A stretch of 64,000 bases of DNA from Sphingopyxis bauzanensis (GTDB lineage: Bacteria; Pseudomonadota; Alphaproteobacteria; Sphingomonadales; Sphingomonadaceae), in the NCBI RefSeq assembly GCF_002205675.1, contig NZ_NISK01000002.1, positions 372,001 to 436,000 on the forward strand, given 5' to 3'. The position numbers and the translations under genes were made by a program. Below the pieces are notes generated by a model, which was not told the origin of the DNA, did not search any database, and saw only the letters and a program-made list of their open reading frames with translations. Of this stretch, positions 8,297-17,755 are shown one piece after another (position 1 is the stretch's first letter; each line of letters begins with the position of its first letter).

Positions 8297-10773
8297 TGGA
8301 ACATCGCCCCCTCAATCCCGAGGCTGACACCCGCGAGCATCTGGTCGTGATCGGCAACGGCATGGCCGGCTGCCGCGCGGTCGAGGAACTTATCGCACGC
8401 GACGCCGACCGCTACCGCGTGACGATTTTCGGCGCCGAACCGCGGGTCAATTACAACCGCATCATGCTCTCGCCCGTTCTCGCCGGCGAAAAAAGCTTCG
8501 ACGATATCGTGATCAACGATGCCGACTGGTATGCAGCCAACGGCATCGCGCTGGTCGCGGGCGATCCGGTTACCGCGATCGACCGCGCGGCAAAGACGGT
8601 GACGACGCGCAGCGGCACGACCGAGAGCTATGACCGGCTGCTGATCGCGACCGGTTCCGATCCGTTCATCATCCCGGTGCCGGGCAAGGATTTGCCCGGG
8701 GTGATCGCGTTCCGCGACATGGACGATGTCAGCGCGATGCTCGCGGCTGCCGATGCCGGCGGCGATGCCGTCGTAATCGGCGGCGGGCTGCTCGGGCTCG
8801 AGGCTGCGCACGGCCTCAGCCTGCGCGGCATGAAGGTCACCGTCATCCACCTGATGCCGACGCTGATGGAACGCCAGCTCGACGAAGCGGCGGGCTGGCT
8901 GCTAAAAAATGCGCTCGAAGCGCGCGGCCAGACGATTCTGACCGGCGCTGACACCGCCGAGATTGTCGGCGACGGCAAGGTCGAGGGCGTGAAGCTCAAG
9001 GACGGGACGCTGATCCCCGCGAGCCTCGTCGTGATGGCGGTCGGCATCCGCCCGTCCGTAGCGCTGGCACGCGATGCGGGCCTCGCCGTGGGCCGCGGCA
9101 TCCAGGTCGACGATCATATGGTGACCAGCGACCCGGCCGTCCTCGCGGTCGGCGAGTGCGTCGAGCATGATGGGCAGGTTTACGGCCTCGTCGCGCCTTT
9201 GTGGGACATGTGCCGCAGCCTCGCCGACGGGCTCGTCGAACAGCCCAGCGGCTATCGCGGCTCGGTGACCTCGACCAAGCTCAAGGTGTCGGGGATCGAC
9301 GTTTTTTCAGCGGGCGATTTTTCGGGCGGCGACGGCTGCGAGGATATCGTGCTGCGCGATGCGAGCCGCGGCATCTACAAGCGCGTGATCGTCAAGGACG
9401 ACCGCATCGTCGGTGCGGTGCTCTATGGCGATACCGCCGACGGCAGCTGGTATTTCGATCTGCTCAAGAAGCAGGACGACGTTTCAGACCTTCGCGACCT
9501 GTTGATCTTCGGCCAAGCCTTCGCCGCGGGAGGGGGCGCCGCGGACCCTAAGGCGGCCGTTGCGGCGCTCTCGGACGATGCCGAGATTTGCGGCTGCAAC
9601 GGCGTCACGAAGGGCCAGGTCGTCTCGTGCATCGCCAAGGGCGCACACAGCCTCGACGCGGTGCGCGGAACATGCAAAGCGTCGGCAAGCTGCGGCAGCT
9701 GCACGGGCCTCGTCGAAAATCTGCTCGCGCTGACATTGGGCGACGAGGTGCAGGCCGGGCCAAAGACGATGTGCAAATGCACCAGCTTCGGCCACGACGA
9801 CGTTCGCCGCGAGATCGTCGCGCAGAACATGCGCTCGATCCCCGAGGTAATGCAGAAACTGCACTGGACGACTCCCGACGGCTGTTCGTCGTGCCGTCCG
9901 GCGCTCAACTATTATCTGCTCTGCGCGCTCCCCGGCGACTATGTCGACGACCAGCAGAGCCGCTTCGTCAATGAGCGGCTGCACGCCAATATCCAGAAGG
10001 ACGGCACTTATTCGGTCGTGCCGCGCATGTGGGGCGGACTGACCAACCCGACCGAGTTGCGCGCGATCGCCGATGTCGTCGAGAAATATGACGCGCCGAT
10101 GGTCAAGGTGACCGGCGGCCAGCGGCTCGACATCTTCGGGATCAAGAAAGAGGATCTGCCCGCAGTCTGGGCCGACCTGAATGCCGCGGGGATGGTGTCG
10201 GGCCACGCCTATGGCAAGGCGCTGCGCACCGTGAAAACCTGCGTCGGCTCCGAATGGTGCCGTTTCGGCACTCAGGATTCGACCGGGCTCGGCGTCAAGA
10301 TCGAACGGATGAGCTGGGGCAGCTGGATGCCGCACAAGTTCAAGATCGCCGTATCAGGCTGCCCGCGCAACTGCGCCGAGGCGACGATCAAGGATTTCGG
10401 CATCGTCTGCGTCGACAGCGGCTACGAGCTGCACGTGGGCGGCAATGGCGGGATTCACGTGCGCGTTACCGACCTGCTCTGCAAGGTCGCGACCGAGCAG
10501 GAGGCGATGGATTATTGCGCCGCCTTCATCCAGCTCTACCGCGAGGAGGCGCGCTATCTCGAACGCACCGCGCCGTGGATCGAGCGCGTCGGGGTCGAGA
10601 AGATCAAGGCGCGGATCGTCGACGACGCAGCGGGCCGCGAGGCGCTGCGCGCGCGCTTCCTCTACGCGCAAGGCTTTTCGCAGGATGATCCCTGGGCACA
10701 GCGCGCCGAGGGCGCCGAGCGCGAGCACCATGCGCCAATGGCGCGCTTCACCCCTCAGGAGCAATTGGCATGA
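8296..10773 (+). CDS. nirB: Assimilatory nitrite reductase, large subunit NirB
   Basis: An 825-aa enzyme that reduces nitrite to ammonium with NAD(P)H. Order of domains: FAD/NAD(P)H oxidoreductase (VIGNGMAGCRAVEEL, residues 15-390), a BFD-type [2Fe-2S] segment (CGCNGVTKG ... CKASASCGSC, about 430-480), a second Cys-rich segment (CKCTSFGHDDV ... CSSCRPALNYY, about 492-545), then a sulfite/nitrite reductase domain with the siroheme-[4Fe-4S] motif CVGSEWC ... CPRNCAEA (about 650-700). The length is usual for NirB. The ATG at 8296 is used in preference to the GTG three bases earlier because it forms the TGATG junction with the upstream gene. It overlaps nirD by four bases. Confidence 0.97.
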   Translation: MEHRPLNPEADTREHLVVIGNGMAGCRAVEELIARDADRYRVTIFGAEPRVNYNRIMLSPVLAGEKSFDDIVINDADWYAANGIALVAGDPVTAIDRAAKTVTTRSGTTESYDRLLIATGSDPFIIPVPGKDLPGVIAFRDMDDVSAMLAAADAGGDAVVIGGGLLGLEAAHGLSLRGMKVTVIHLMPTLMERQLDEAAGWLLKNALEARGQTILTGADTAEIVGDGKVEGVKLKDGTLIPASLVVMAVGIRPSVALARDAGLAVGRGIQVDDHMVTSDPAVLAVGECVEHDGQVYGLVAPLWDMCRSLADGLVEQPSGYRGSVTSTKLKVSGIDVFSAGDFSGGDGCEDIVLRDASRGIYKRVIVKDDRIVGAVLYGDTADGSWYFDLLKKQDDVSDLRDLLIFGQAFAAGGGAADPKAAVAALSDDAEICGCNGVTKGQVVSCIAKGAHSLDAVRGTCKASASCGSCTGLVENLLALTLGDEVQAGPKTMCKCTSFGHDDVRREIVAQNMRSIPEVMQKLHWTTPDGCSSCRPALNYYLLCALPGDYVDDQQSRFVNERLHANIQKDGTYSVVPRMWGGLTNPTELRAIADVVEKYDAPMVKVTGGQRLDIFGIKKEDLPAVWADLNAAGMVSGHAYGKALRTVKTCVGSEWCRFGTQDSTGLGVKIERMSWGSWMPHKFKIAVSGCPRNCAEATIKDFGIVCVDSGYELHVGGNGGIHVRVTDLLCKVATEQEAMDYCAAFIQLYREEARYLERTAPWIERVGVEKIKARIVDDAAGREALRARFLYAQGFSQDDPWAQRAEGAEREHHAPMARFTPQEQLA

Positions 10774-11108
10774 CCGGCGATTGGTTGGACATCGGCTGGG
10801 TTGATGAAATACCGGTGCGTGGCAGCCGCACCGTGCAAGTTGCGGGCGGCGACGACATCGCGGTCTTCCGCACCGCCGAGGGCAAGGTATTCGCGCTCCG
10901 CGACCGCTGCCCGCACAAGCATGGGCGGCTGAGCCAGGGGATCGTCCATGGCGGCGCGGTCGCCTGCCCGCTGCACAATTGGCGGATCAGCCTGTCGACC
11001 GGGGAAGCACTCGGCGAGGACAAGGGCTGCACGCCGACGGTGCCGGTCAAGATCGACGCTGGCCGCGTCCTCATCTGCCGCGCGAGCACGCTCAAGGCCG
11101 CGGCCTGA
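10770..11108 (+). CDS. nirD: Nitrite reductase small subunit NirD (Rieske type)
   Basis: A 112-aa Rieske [2Fe-2S] protein with the cluster ligands CPHKH at about residues 46-50 and CPLHNW at about 66-71. It is the small partner of NirB and works in the cytoplasm. The start lies inside the end of nirB (ATGA) and its stop overlaps the ATG of the nitrate reductase gene by one base, so three genes in a row are translationally coupled. Confidence 0.95.
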   Translation: MTGDWLDIGWVDEIPVRGSRTVQVAGGDDIAVFRTAEGKVFALRDRCPHKHGRLSQGIVHGGAVACPLHNWRISLSTGEALGEDKGCTPTVPVKIDAGRVLICRASTLKAAA

Positions 11109-13705
11109 TGGGCGACGCGGTCCGCACCACCTGCGCCTATTGCGGCGTCGGCTGCGGCATCCGCGCGGCGGTGACCGGCGAGCGCCAGGTCGAGATCGCA
11201 GGCGACCCCGACCATCCGGCCAACTACGGCAAACTTTGTTCCAAAGGCACCCATCTCGGCGAGACCGTTGGGCTCGAAGGCCGCCTGCTCCATCCCATCA
11301 TCGGGAGCAAACGCGCCAGCTGGGACAAGGCGCTCGACCTTGTTGCAAGGAAGTTTAAGGAGACCATCGCGCGCCACGGGCCAAACAGCGTCGCCTTCTA
11401 TGTCTCAGGGCAATTGCTGACCGAGGATTATTATGTCGCCAACAAGCTGATGAAGGGCTTCATCGGCACCGCCAACATCGACACCAATTCACGCCTTTGC
11501 ATGTCGAGCGCCGTCGCGGGGCATATGCGAGCCTTCGGCGAGGACATCGTGCCGGCGACCTATGACGATCTCGATGCTGCCGACCTGATCGTCCTTGTCG
11601 GATCGAACACCGCCTGGTGCCACCCGATTGTCTATCAACGCATCCGCGCACGCTGCGAAGCGGGGGCCAAGCTTGTCGTCATCGATCCGCGCCGCACCGA
11701 AACCGCCGACGAGGCCGACCTGCATCTCGCGATCCGCCCCGGCAGCGACGTCGCGCTGATGAACGGGCTGCTGCAATATTGCCGCGAGGCAGGCATTGTC
11801 GACGAGGTGTATCTCGCGGCGCATGTCGCGGTGCCGGACGGTTTCTGGGACGAGCTTGGAGGGGGGAACGACCTGTGGTCGGTGGCGCGGACGTGCGACG
11901 TCAACGCTGCCGACCTCAGGCGTTTCTTTGAGCTGTTCGCCGCCCATCCGCGCACTGTCACGATGTTCAGCCAGGGGATCAACCAGGCGACGGCCGGGAC
12001 CGACCAGGTCAACGCGATCCTCAATCTCCATCTCGCTACCGGCCGGATTGGCAAACCGGGCGCCGCGCCATTCTCGATCACCGGTCAGCCCAATGCGATG
12101 GGCGGCCGCGAGGTCGGCGGGCTGGCGACGACGCTTGCCGCGCATATGGATTTCGCGCCCGAGAACCGCGAGCGCGTCCAGCGTTTCTGGGCCGCGCCGA
12201 CGATCGCCGAAAAGCCGGGGCTCAAAGCCGTCGACATGTTCCGCAGCATCGGCGAGGGGCGGATCAAGGCGCTGTGGGTGATGGCGACAAACCCCGCGGT
12301 GTCGATGCCCGACGCGAACCGGGTGCGCGAGGCGCTGAGCGCCTGCCCCTTCGTCGTCGTCAGCGACGTGATCGAACATACCGACACCGGCGCCTTTGCC
12401 CACGTCCGCCTGCCCGCCGCGGCATGGGGCGAAAAGGACGGCACGGTCACCAACAGCGACCGCATGGTCAGCCGCCAGCGCGCGCTGTTTCCGCTGCCGG
12501 GCGAGGCGATGCCCGACTGGTGGATCATCAAGGAGGTCGCACGGCGCATGGGGTGGAAAACCGCCTTCGCCTATGACCGTCCCGCCGACATCTGGCGCGA
12601 GCATTGTCGGCTCTCGACCTATGACAATGACGGCAGCCGCCTGTTCGCGCTGTCGGGTGCGGCGCAGGGTGGCAACGCCGGTTATGACCATATGGCACCG
12701 TTCCGCTGGGGCGGCGCTCACCCGTTCGCCGACGGCCGTTTTTCGACCGTCGACGGCCGCGCGCGGCTGGTCGGGGTCGTCCAGAAAGAGCTGCCCGAAC
12801 CGCTCGCCAAATGGCCGCTGACGCTCAACACGGGACGCTACCGCGACCAGTGGCATAGTATGACCCGTACCGGCCACGCTCCCAAGCTGGCCCGCCACCG
12901 CGAGGAGCCGCTGGTCGAGGTCCATCCCGACGATGGTGCACGGCTTGGGCTCAGCGACGGCGGCCTCGCGCGCGTCGATACGCCGCAGGGCGACAGTATT
13001 TTTCGCGTCGCCTTTCATGACGGCCAGCGGCGCGGCGAGATGTTCGTGCCGATCCACTGGACCGACCGTACGAGCAGCGGCGGCCGAACCGGACTCCTGT
13101 CCCGCCCGCTGGTCGATCCGGTGTCGGGCCAGCCTGGGTTCAAGCGGACACCGGCATCGATCGCGCCGGTCGCGGCAAAATGGCGCGGCTTCCTGTTGCT
13201 GGCGCGCGACATCACCGATCGCCCCGCCTGCCTGTGGGCGACCCGCGTCGCGGTCCCGTCGGGCGCGCTGTGGGAACTTGCAGGCAACAGCGATCTGCGC
13301 GTCATCGAGGCGCTGCTGCCCAAGGGCGAGCGCATCGAGGCACAGGACGCCGCGCGCGGCACCCGCCGGATCGCAGTAATCGCGAACGGACGCCTCGCCG
13401 GGGCGCTGTTTGTCACCGAAACCGGCGAGTTGCCGCCGCGCGACTGGCTGATTGCGCAGCTTTCCGCCCCGCAGGTTGCGCCGACCCTCCTCGCAGGCCG
13501 CGCCCCCGGTGTGCAGGTCGACTGCGGCCCCGTCATCTGCGTCTGTTTCGATATCGGACTCAAGACCATCGCAGCCGCGATCCGCGACCAGGGGCTTGCC
13601 AATGTCGCCGCGATCGGCGCCGCGATCGGCGCGGGCACAAATTGCGGGTCGTGCCGCCCGGCGCTCGCCAAACTCATCGCCGAGGAGAAAATCCATGCCG
13701 CATGA
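11108..13705 (+). CDS. nasA: Assimilatory nitrate reductase catalytic subunit
   Basis: An 865-aa molybdopterin (Mo-bisMGD) oxidoreductase that reduces nitrate to nitrite. The N-terminus carries a [4Fe-4S] motif (CAYCGVGC ... KLCSKG, residues 9-43). The central molybdopterin domains include NSRLCMSSAVAG and GRNPxx-like stretches, followed by a molydopterin-dinucleotide-binding domain near residues 570-680. The C-terminus (about 805-865) is a BFD-like [2Fe-2S] domain (CVCFDIGLKTIAAAI ... GTNCGSCRPAL), typical of the NasA/NasC forms. The start at 11108 overlaps the nirD stop. No separate flavoprotein reductase (NasB) is encoded nearby, so electrons may come through the BFD domain from another donor. 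The end overlaps cobA by 11 bases. Confidence 0.95.
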   Translation: MGDAVRTTCAYCGVGCGIRAAVTGERQVEIAGDPDHPANYGKLCSKGTHLGETVGLEGRLLHPIIGSKRASWDKALDLVARKFKETIARHGPNSVAFYVSGQLLTEDYYVANKLMKGFIGTANIDTNSRLCMSSAVAGHMRAFGEDIVPATYDDLDAADLIVLVGSNTAWCHPIVYQRIRARCEAGAKLVVIDPRRTETADEADLHLAIRPGSDVALMNGLLQYCREAGIVDEVYLAAHVAVPDGFWDELGGGNDLWSVARTCDVNAADLRRFFELFAAHPRTVTMFSQGINQATAGTDQVNAILNLHLATGRIGKPGAAPFSITGQPNAMGGREVGGLATTLAAHMDFAPENRERVQRFWAAPTIAEKPGLKAVDMFRSIGEGRIKALWVMATNPAVSMPDANRVREALSACPFVVVSDVIEHTDTGAFAHVRLPAAAWGEKDGTVTNSDRMVSRQRALFPLPGEAMPDWWIIKEVARRMGWKTAFAYDRPADIWREHCRLSTYDNDGSRLFALSGAAQGGNAGYDHMAPFRWGGAHPFADGRFSTVDGRARLVGVVQKELPEPLAKWPLTLNTGRYRDQWHSMTRTGHAPKLARHREEPLVEVHPDDGARLGLSDGGLARVDTPQGDSIFRVAFHDGQRRGEMFVPIHWTDRTSSGGRTGLLSRPLVDPVSGQPGFKRTPASIAPVAAKWRGFLLLARDITDRPACLWATRVAVPSGALWELAGNSDLRVIEALLPKGERIEAQDAARGTRRIAVIANGRLAGALFVTETGELPPRDWLIAQLSAPQVAPTLLAGRAPGVQVDCGPVICVCFDIGLKTIAAAIRDQGLANVAAIGAAIGAGTNCGSCRPALAKLIAEEKIHAA

Positions 13706-14480
13706 CGATTTCGCACCGGGAAGCGTGTGGCTGGTCGGCGCCGGTCCGGGTGATCCCGAGCTGCTGACGATGAAAGCGGTACGGCTGATCGAGAGTGCCG
13801 ACATCGTCTTTACCGATGCGCTGGTCAGTCCCGACATTCTTGCACTCATCCCGCCGGGCGCCGAGCGCATCAGCGTCGGCAAGCGCTCCGGTCGCCATTC
13901 AAAAGACCAGCGCACAATCGACGCGATGCTCGTCGAGGCAGCGGCAGCAGGAAAAAGGGTCGTGCGCCTGAAGGGCGGCGACCCGTCGATCTTCGGCCGC
14001 TCGGCCGAAGAGCTTCGGGCGCTTCGCGCGGCCGGCTTTCCGGTCTACATCTGTCCCGGTATCACCACCGCCTGCGCTGCAGCCGCTTCCGCTGGAATAT
14101 CACTTACCCTCCGCGGTATCGCGCGCGACGTCCGCTTCGTCACCGCGCACAGCAAACGCGGCGCCGCGCTCGACATCGACTGGGTTTCGCTCGCGGGCGG
14201 CGGCTCAACGCTCGCATTCTACATGGGGCGCGACGCGGCCGCAGAAATTATGCGAGGCCTCATGCGCGCAGGCATGCCCGGTGCGATACCCGTGATGATT
14301 GCATGCGATGTGAGCGGTCCCAAGGAGCGGCGGCTCGCGACGCGACTGGACCTGCTTGAACTGGCAACAAAATCCTTTGCCGCCGATGCACCAACGCTGA
14401 TCCTGGTTGGGGCAGCCGTCGCGCATGCCGAGGTCGTATCTGCCGGTCTCGATATGGTCGCCCGGTCGGCACAGGGGTGA
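13695..14480 (+). CDS. cobA: Uroporphyrinogen-III C-methyltransferase (siroheme synthesis)
   Basis: A 261-aa SUMT enzyme that adds two methyl groups to uroporphyrinogen III with S-adenosylmethionine, giving precorrin-2 for siroheme. Visible family motifs are VWLVGAGPGDPELLT (residues 11-25), VRLKGGDPSIFGR and PGITTACAAAASAGI. It lacks the CysG oxidase/ferrochelatase half. Siroheme is the cofactor of NirB, which explains its place as last gene of the nas operon. The start ATG lies within the end of the nitrate reductase gene in another frame. Confidence 0.95.
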   Translation: MPHDDFAPGSVWLVGAGPGDPELLTMKAVRLIESADIVFTDALVSPDILALIPPGAERISVGKRSGRHSKDQRTIDAMLVEAAAAGKRVVRLKGGDPSIFGRSAEELRALRAAGFPVYICPGITTACAAAASAGISLTLRGIARDVRFVTAHSKRGAALDIDWVSLAGGGSTLAFYMGRDAAAEIMRGLMRAGMPGAIPVMIACDVSGPKERRLATRLDLLELATKSFAADAPTLILVGAAVAHAEVVSAGLDMVARSAQG

Positions 14481-14517
14481 GGCGTGACATGAGCGCCGCA
14501 AATCAGTGCACCGAATA

Positions 14518-14539
14518 GGCCGATCGCAGCCAATCGGCC
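14518..14539 (+). terminator. Hairpin after the nas operon
   Basis: A perfect 7-bp stem GGCCGAT/ATCGGCC with an 8-base loop lies 37 bases after the cobA stop. No T-run follows, so it is only a candidate end of the operon. The rest of the gap to 14845 has a small GGCGTG/CACGCC hairpin at 14567-14581 and no gene. Confidence 0.35.
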
Positions 14540-14845
14540 GCGGGAAGCGCGGAGAGCGCGGCGATAGGCGTGCCTCACGCCGAGGGCGAAACTGAAACGC
14601 CGGACATCGAACTACAAGTTCCGGTCGGGTTTGACTGAAGACGATTATTCGATCGACGCGCGCCGCGTGTGAGCGAAAAACTTATGCTTGCCGTAACGGA
14701 ATTTTTCTGTAGGCAAGCCTCTTAGGACCGCATGTATCTTTCCGGCGCGTGGGAGTGCCGTGAAGATATCAGCGCTGAGCGTAGCTCGGCAATAGCGTGT
14801 GGTTCGGCTTTCGATCGGACCCGCGCTCATGGGAGGACGGGCCTG

Positions 14846-15484
14846 ATGGAGAGCAGTGACTATCCCCTTGCGGCGGACACAGCGCGCATCCACGACATCG
14901 ACGATATGGCCCTGAGCGATCGCCGCGGAGCGGAGCGCCATCGGACGGTATGCCGCATTGCGCGCGTCCAGCGTGCGGACGATGTGGGTTTGTGGCGCGT
15001 GCGCAATATTTCAAACGAGGGGCTGATGCTCGCCGCCGACACGTCAGCGACGGTCGGGGAAACGCTCGGCATTTCGCTGTCCGAAACGATTGTCTTGCGC
15101 GGTACGATTGTCTGGGCGGAGCGCGGTTTCTTCGGCGTGGCGTTCGATCGGCCAATTGACGTCGTCGCGGTGCTACGAAAGCTCGCCGACGAGCAGCGCG
15201 CAGACGGCTACCGGGCGCTCAGACTGCCGGTCGAGGTCGAGGCGGTCCTTGCGCTGAGGGATGGCGCCCGTCCGATCGACCTCGTCGATATCTCGCAGCA
15301 TGGTGCGGGCTTTCGCTATGACCGCGGGCTCGAACCCGGCACCGAGGTCGATTTGATCCTCCCGGGTGGCGAGACGCGCCGCCGGGCACTTGTGCGCTGG
15401 TCACGCGGCCAGCGCGGAGGCCTTTGGTTCACCCAGCCACTTGATCGCGCTGCCCTGGAGAGCATCGCGCTCTGGCGGCGGTAG
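14846..15484 (+). CDS. Tandem PilZ-domain protein
   Basis: A 212-aa cytosolic protein with two PilZ-like halves. Each begins with an Arg-rich segment (RRGAERHRTVCRIARV near residue 25 and YRALRLPVEVEAVL near 120) and continues to a strand pattern (VRNISNEGLMLA; LVDISQHGAGFRYD), which corresponds to the c-di-GMP-binding box R-x(n)-DxSxxG. The second half matches the box better (DISQHG); the first has NISNEG. The start is the ATG at 14846, with GGGAGGA ten bases before it. It would sense c-di-GMP and lies near a GGDEF gene, a suggestive but not operonic pairing. Confidence 0.8.
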   Translation: MESSDYPLAADTARIHDIDDMALSDRRGAERHRTVCRIARVQRADDVGLWRVRNISNEGLMLAADTSATVGETLGISLSETIVLRGTIVWAERGFFGVAFDRPIDVVAVLRKLADEQRADGYRALRLPVEVEAVLALRDGARPIDLVDISQHGAGFRYDRGLEPGTEVDLILPGGETRRRALVRWSRGQRGGLWFTQPLDRAALESIALWRR

Positions 15485-15790
15485 CGAGGCCGCGCCCGTC
15501 GAAAACCAAGTCGAAAGCCATACTCATGACCCCGGGAAATGCAGACTGTAACGAAAATCATGCGTGGCGACGACGCTCGAACATCCCTGTGTGCGTTGGA
15601 AAGATGATGTCGCGCGGGGGCGAGCAACCGCTTTTCATCCGGGCCGGCTTCAACTTGGTGCGAACGTCCCGGAAGATGGCTCGAACAGCTCTAGCGCAGT
15701 CTCAACGCCCGGTCCCACCGCCCCAATGTTTTGGCAATCAATCCCCGAGTTGAAATACCGGTGCCGCAACCCCACAGCGCGGCATCGGCA

Positions 15791-15827
15791 GGACGGCGCG
15801 AGCAAGTTGGTCCTTCTCGCGCCGTCC
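15791..15827. repeat. Dispersed intergenic hairpin repeat, copy 1
   Basis: A perfect 12-bp inverted repeat (GGACGGCGCGAG and its complement) encloses a 13-base loop containing AGTTGGTCC and is followed by GTTT. A near copy occurs at 22977-23013, with base changes in the stem that keep the pairing. Both copies lie between genes. The gap 15485-16010 contains no other convincing feature. Confidence 0.75.
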
Positions 15828-16010
15828 GTTTGACTTCAGCCCCTTCTATGCTCGCGAACGATCGCTCGGCCGATCCACCCGCCGCGCGAGGGCGCTGATC
15901 GATCCGACTGGAGTGTCGCAAGGCCCAAACACCTTCCTCAAGACAATCGCTTGCCGCCGGCGGTCGGCCCGTTTCCGGATCATGTTCTCGAACGGCTGAC
16001 CCTCAACGAT

Positions 16011-17249
16011 ATGTTAACGATCATTGGTCATCGTCTCCCCATGAGGCGGTCGGATTACCCTGCGCCAGTTGCGCGCTCGGCCCGATTCAGGGGCTTCCCG
16101 AACCCTGCCGCGCTTCCGCTTCCCGTCTACCGCGAATTTATCGACATGCTGTACGGCATGGCGCTGCCGATCTTCGGATTTGGCATGGTCTTTGTAGGCA
16201 TATGCCTCCTGGTTGCCCGCGAGCTGGGTAACCCCCTCCTCGTTGGCCTCGCGGTGCTAGGTGCCCTGGCAACCGTTTTGCGCCTGGCGGCTCTCCGCGC
16301 CTACCGGCGCGCGTCACCGGTCGGCGATTTCGAGGCGCTGATGCGCTGGGAGCAGCGCTATCCGATCGGGAACTATGCTCTCGCGGCGTTCATCGCCATT
16401 CTCAATGTCGCCGCGATCTCGGCTCATGAGCCGATGCTTCACCTCCTCACGGTCAGCCTGGTGTTCGGCTTCGGCGCGGGCATCGTATCGCGGATAGCCG
16501 CACGGCCAAAAGTCTGCGTCATAAGCCTTCTGCTCGCGACCTTGCCAACAATCGCTGCGCTCGCCCTGCATGCGCTCCAACCGCACCCCGATCCGCTGCA
16601 TACGCAATTGTTTCTGATCGAAGCCTTCATCGTCGCAATGATCACCGGGCTCAGCCTCCAGACCGTCGCGCATCTTTACCGCTCCGCGGTCGAGCATCAC
16701 ACCGCGCGGCATGACATGGCGCTGCTCGCCAAGACCGATGCCCTGACCGGGCTCGCCAACCGCCTCTCGCTCCGCGAGCATTTTCAGGGGCGCATGGCAG
16801 CGGCAAGGCGCACCGACAGCCAGGTCGCGGTGCATTTTCTCGATCTCGACGGATTCAAGGCGATCAATGATCATCACGGACATCCTGCCGGGGACGCGGT
16901 CTTGCGGGAAGTCGCGCGGCGGCTCGAGGCGATGGTTCGTAGCGAAGATGTGATCGCGCGGCTGGGCGGCGACGAGTTCATCGTCTTGCAGGCGGACCTG
17001 GTGCAGGACACCGAAGCCGAATTGCTCGCGCGCCGGATCATTCGGGAAATCAGCAAGCCCTATCGGGTCGAGGACAACCTCCTGACCATCTCGGTTAGCG
17101 TCGGGATCGCGACAGCGCCCAAGATGGGCCTGGAGCTCGAGAGACTGCTCGCCTGCGCGGACGGGGCCCTTTACCGAGCCAAGGCCAGTGGAAAGGCCCG
17201 GGCTCTGTTCTGCGTAGAGGTTGACCTGGTCACGGCTGCCGCAGCCTAA
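16011..17249 (+). CDS. Membrane-bound diguanylate cyclase (GGDEF)
   Basis: The protein has about six hydrophobic segments in its first 230 residues (for example FIDMLYGMALPIFGFGMV and LPTIAALALHAL) and a C-terminal GGDEF domain. The domain includes KTDALTGLANRLSLREHF, the active-site RLGGDEF (GGDEF at residues 319-323) and ISVSVGIATAP. It should make c-di-GMP from two GTP. An inhibitory RxxD site five residues before GGDEF (RSED) is plausible. The start is uncertain: TTG 15951, ATG 16011 and ATG 16041 are in frame and none has a good RBS; I chose 16011. No EAL domain is present. Confidence 0.88.
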   Translation: MLTIIGHRLPMRRSDYPAPVARSARFRGFPNPAALPLPVYREFIDMLYGMALPIFGFGMVFVGICLLVARELGNPLLVGLAVLGALATVLRLAALRAYRRASPVGDFEALMRWEQRYPIGNYALAAFIAILNVAAISAHEPMLHLLTVSLVFGFGAGIVSRIAARPKVCVISLLLATLPTIAALALHALQPHPDPLHTQLFLIEAFIVAMITGLSLQTVAHLYRSAVEHHTARHDMALLAKTDALTGLANRLSLREHFQGRMAAARRTDSQVAVHFLDLDGFKAINDHHGHPAGDAVLREVARRLEAMVRSEDVIARLGGDEFIVLQADLVQDTEAELLARRIIREISKPYRVEDNLLTISVSVGIATAPKMGLELERLLACADGALYRAKASGKARALFCVEVDLVTAAAA

Positions 17250-17755
17250 GGCGCCATTCGCGGCGCAACTCCCAAGGCGGCGAGGCGCGCCGCTCCTCCA
17301 CGCCATCTTACCGGTCACGCGTTGCAGATTGCGACCGGGCCGGTCGCAAGAGCAATCTTCGAAAACCGTCGGCTGCAGCCGGGATGGCCGGGACGTTGGG
17401 ACCAACCAGTCGCCCCGGCCCGACCGCCACTTCGTGGGGGAGGAGGCGGCCGTAAGCTTACTCGTCGCTGATAGCGCTACCATTACGGGCCAAATCGCAG
17501 GCCGCGTCTCCTGAATGGCCTTGAGACGAATGGCTTTCAGGAGACGGGGTTGCAACCACTACGCCGTACAGCCGCCATCGTTGCCAAGGCGACAAATTTT
17601 AAAGAGCGGACGCTCTCCACAAGGACATCGCGACGACGTCACACGAACACCATGAATTGAAGACAAGCCACCACTCGGTCTGCCGATCAGTACCCTTTGA
17701 AGTGGCCGCGCGGGAGATCGCCAAACCTGGAACCGCAAAATGGGTCCGCTGCACC
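17250..17755. other. Gene-free region with an inverted repeat
   Basis: No coding sequence was recognised in this 506-base stretch between two converging genes. It holds an 11-bp perfect inverted repeat at 17505-17546, and a short AGAGCG/CGCTCT hairpin at 17603-17616 that on the minus strand is followed by TTTAAAATTT and could be a weak terminator for the sigma/anti-sigma operon. Confidence 0.55.
17505..17546. repeat. 11-bp inverted repeat (CGTCTCCTGAA)
   Basis: CGTCTCCTGAA at 17505-17515 and its exact complement at 17536-17546 enclose a 20-base loop. It lies 255 bases after the GGDEF stop. There is no T-run; the role is unknown. Confidence 0.6.

Noticed and set aside
11489..13915. An 808-codon open frame on the minus strand across the nitrate reductase gene
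   Set aside because: It is antisense to a clear gene and has no family features. Long antisense frames are a by-product of GC-rich codon use, and the same holds for the other long antisense frames, such as 42052-43794 and 46393-47712.
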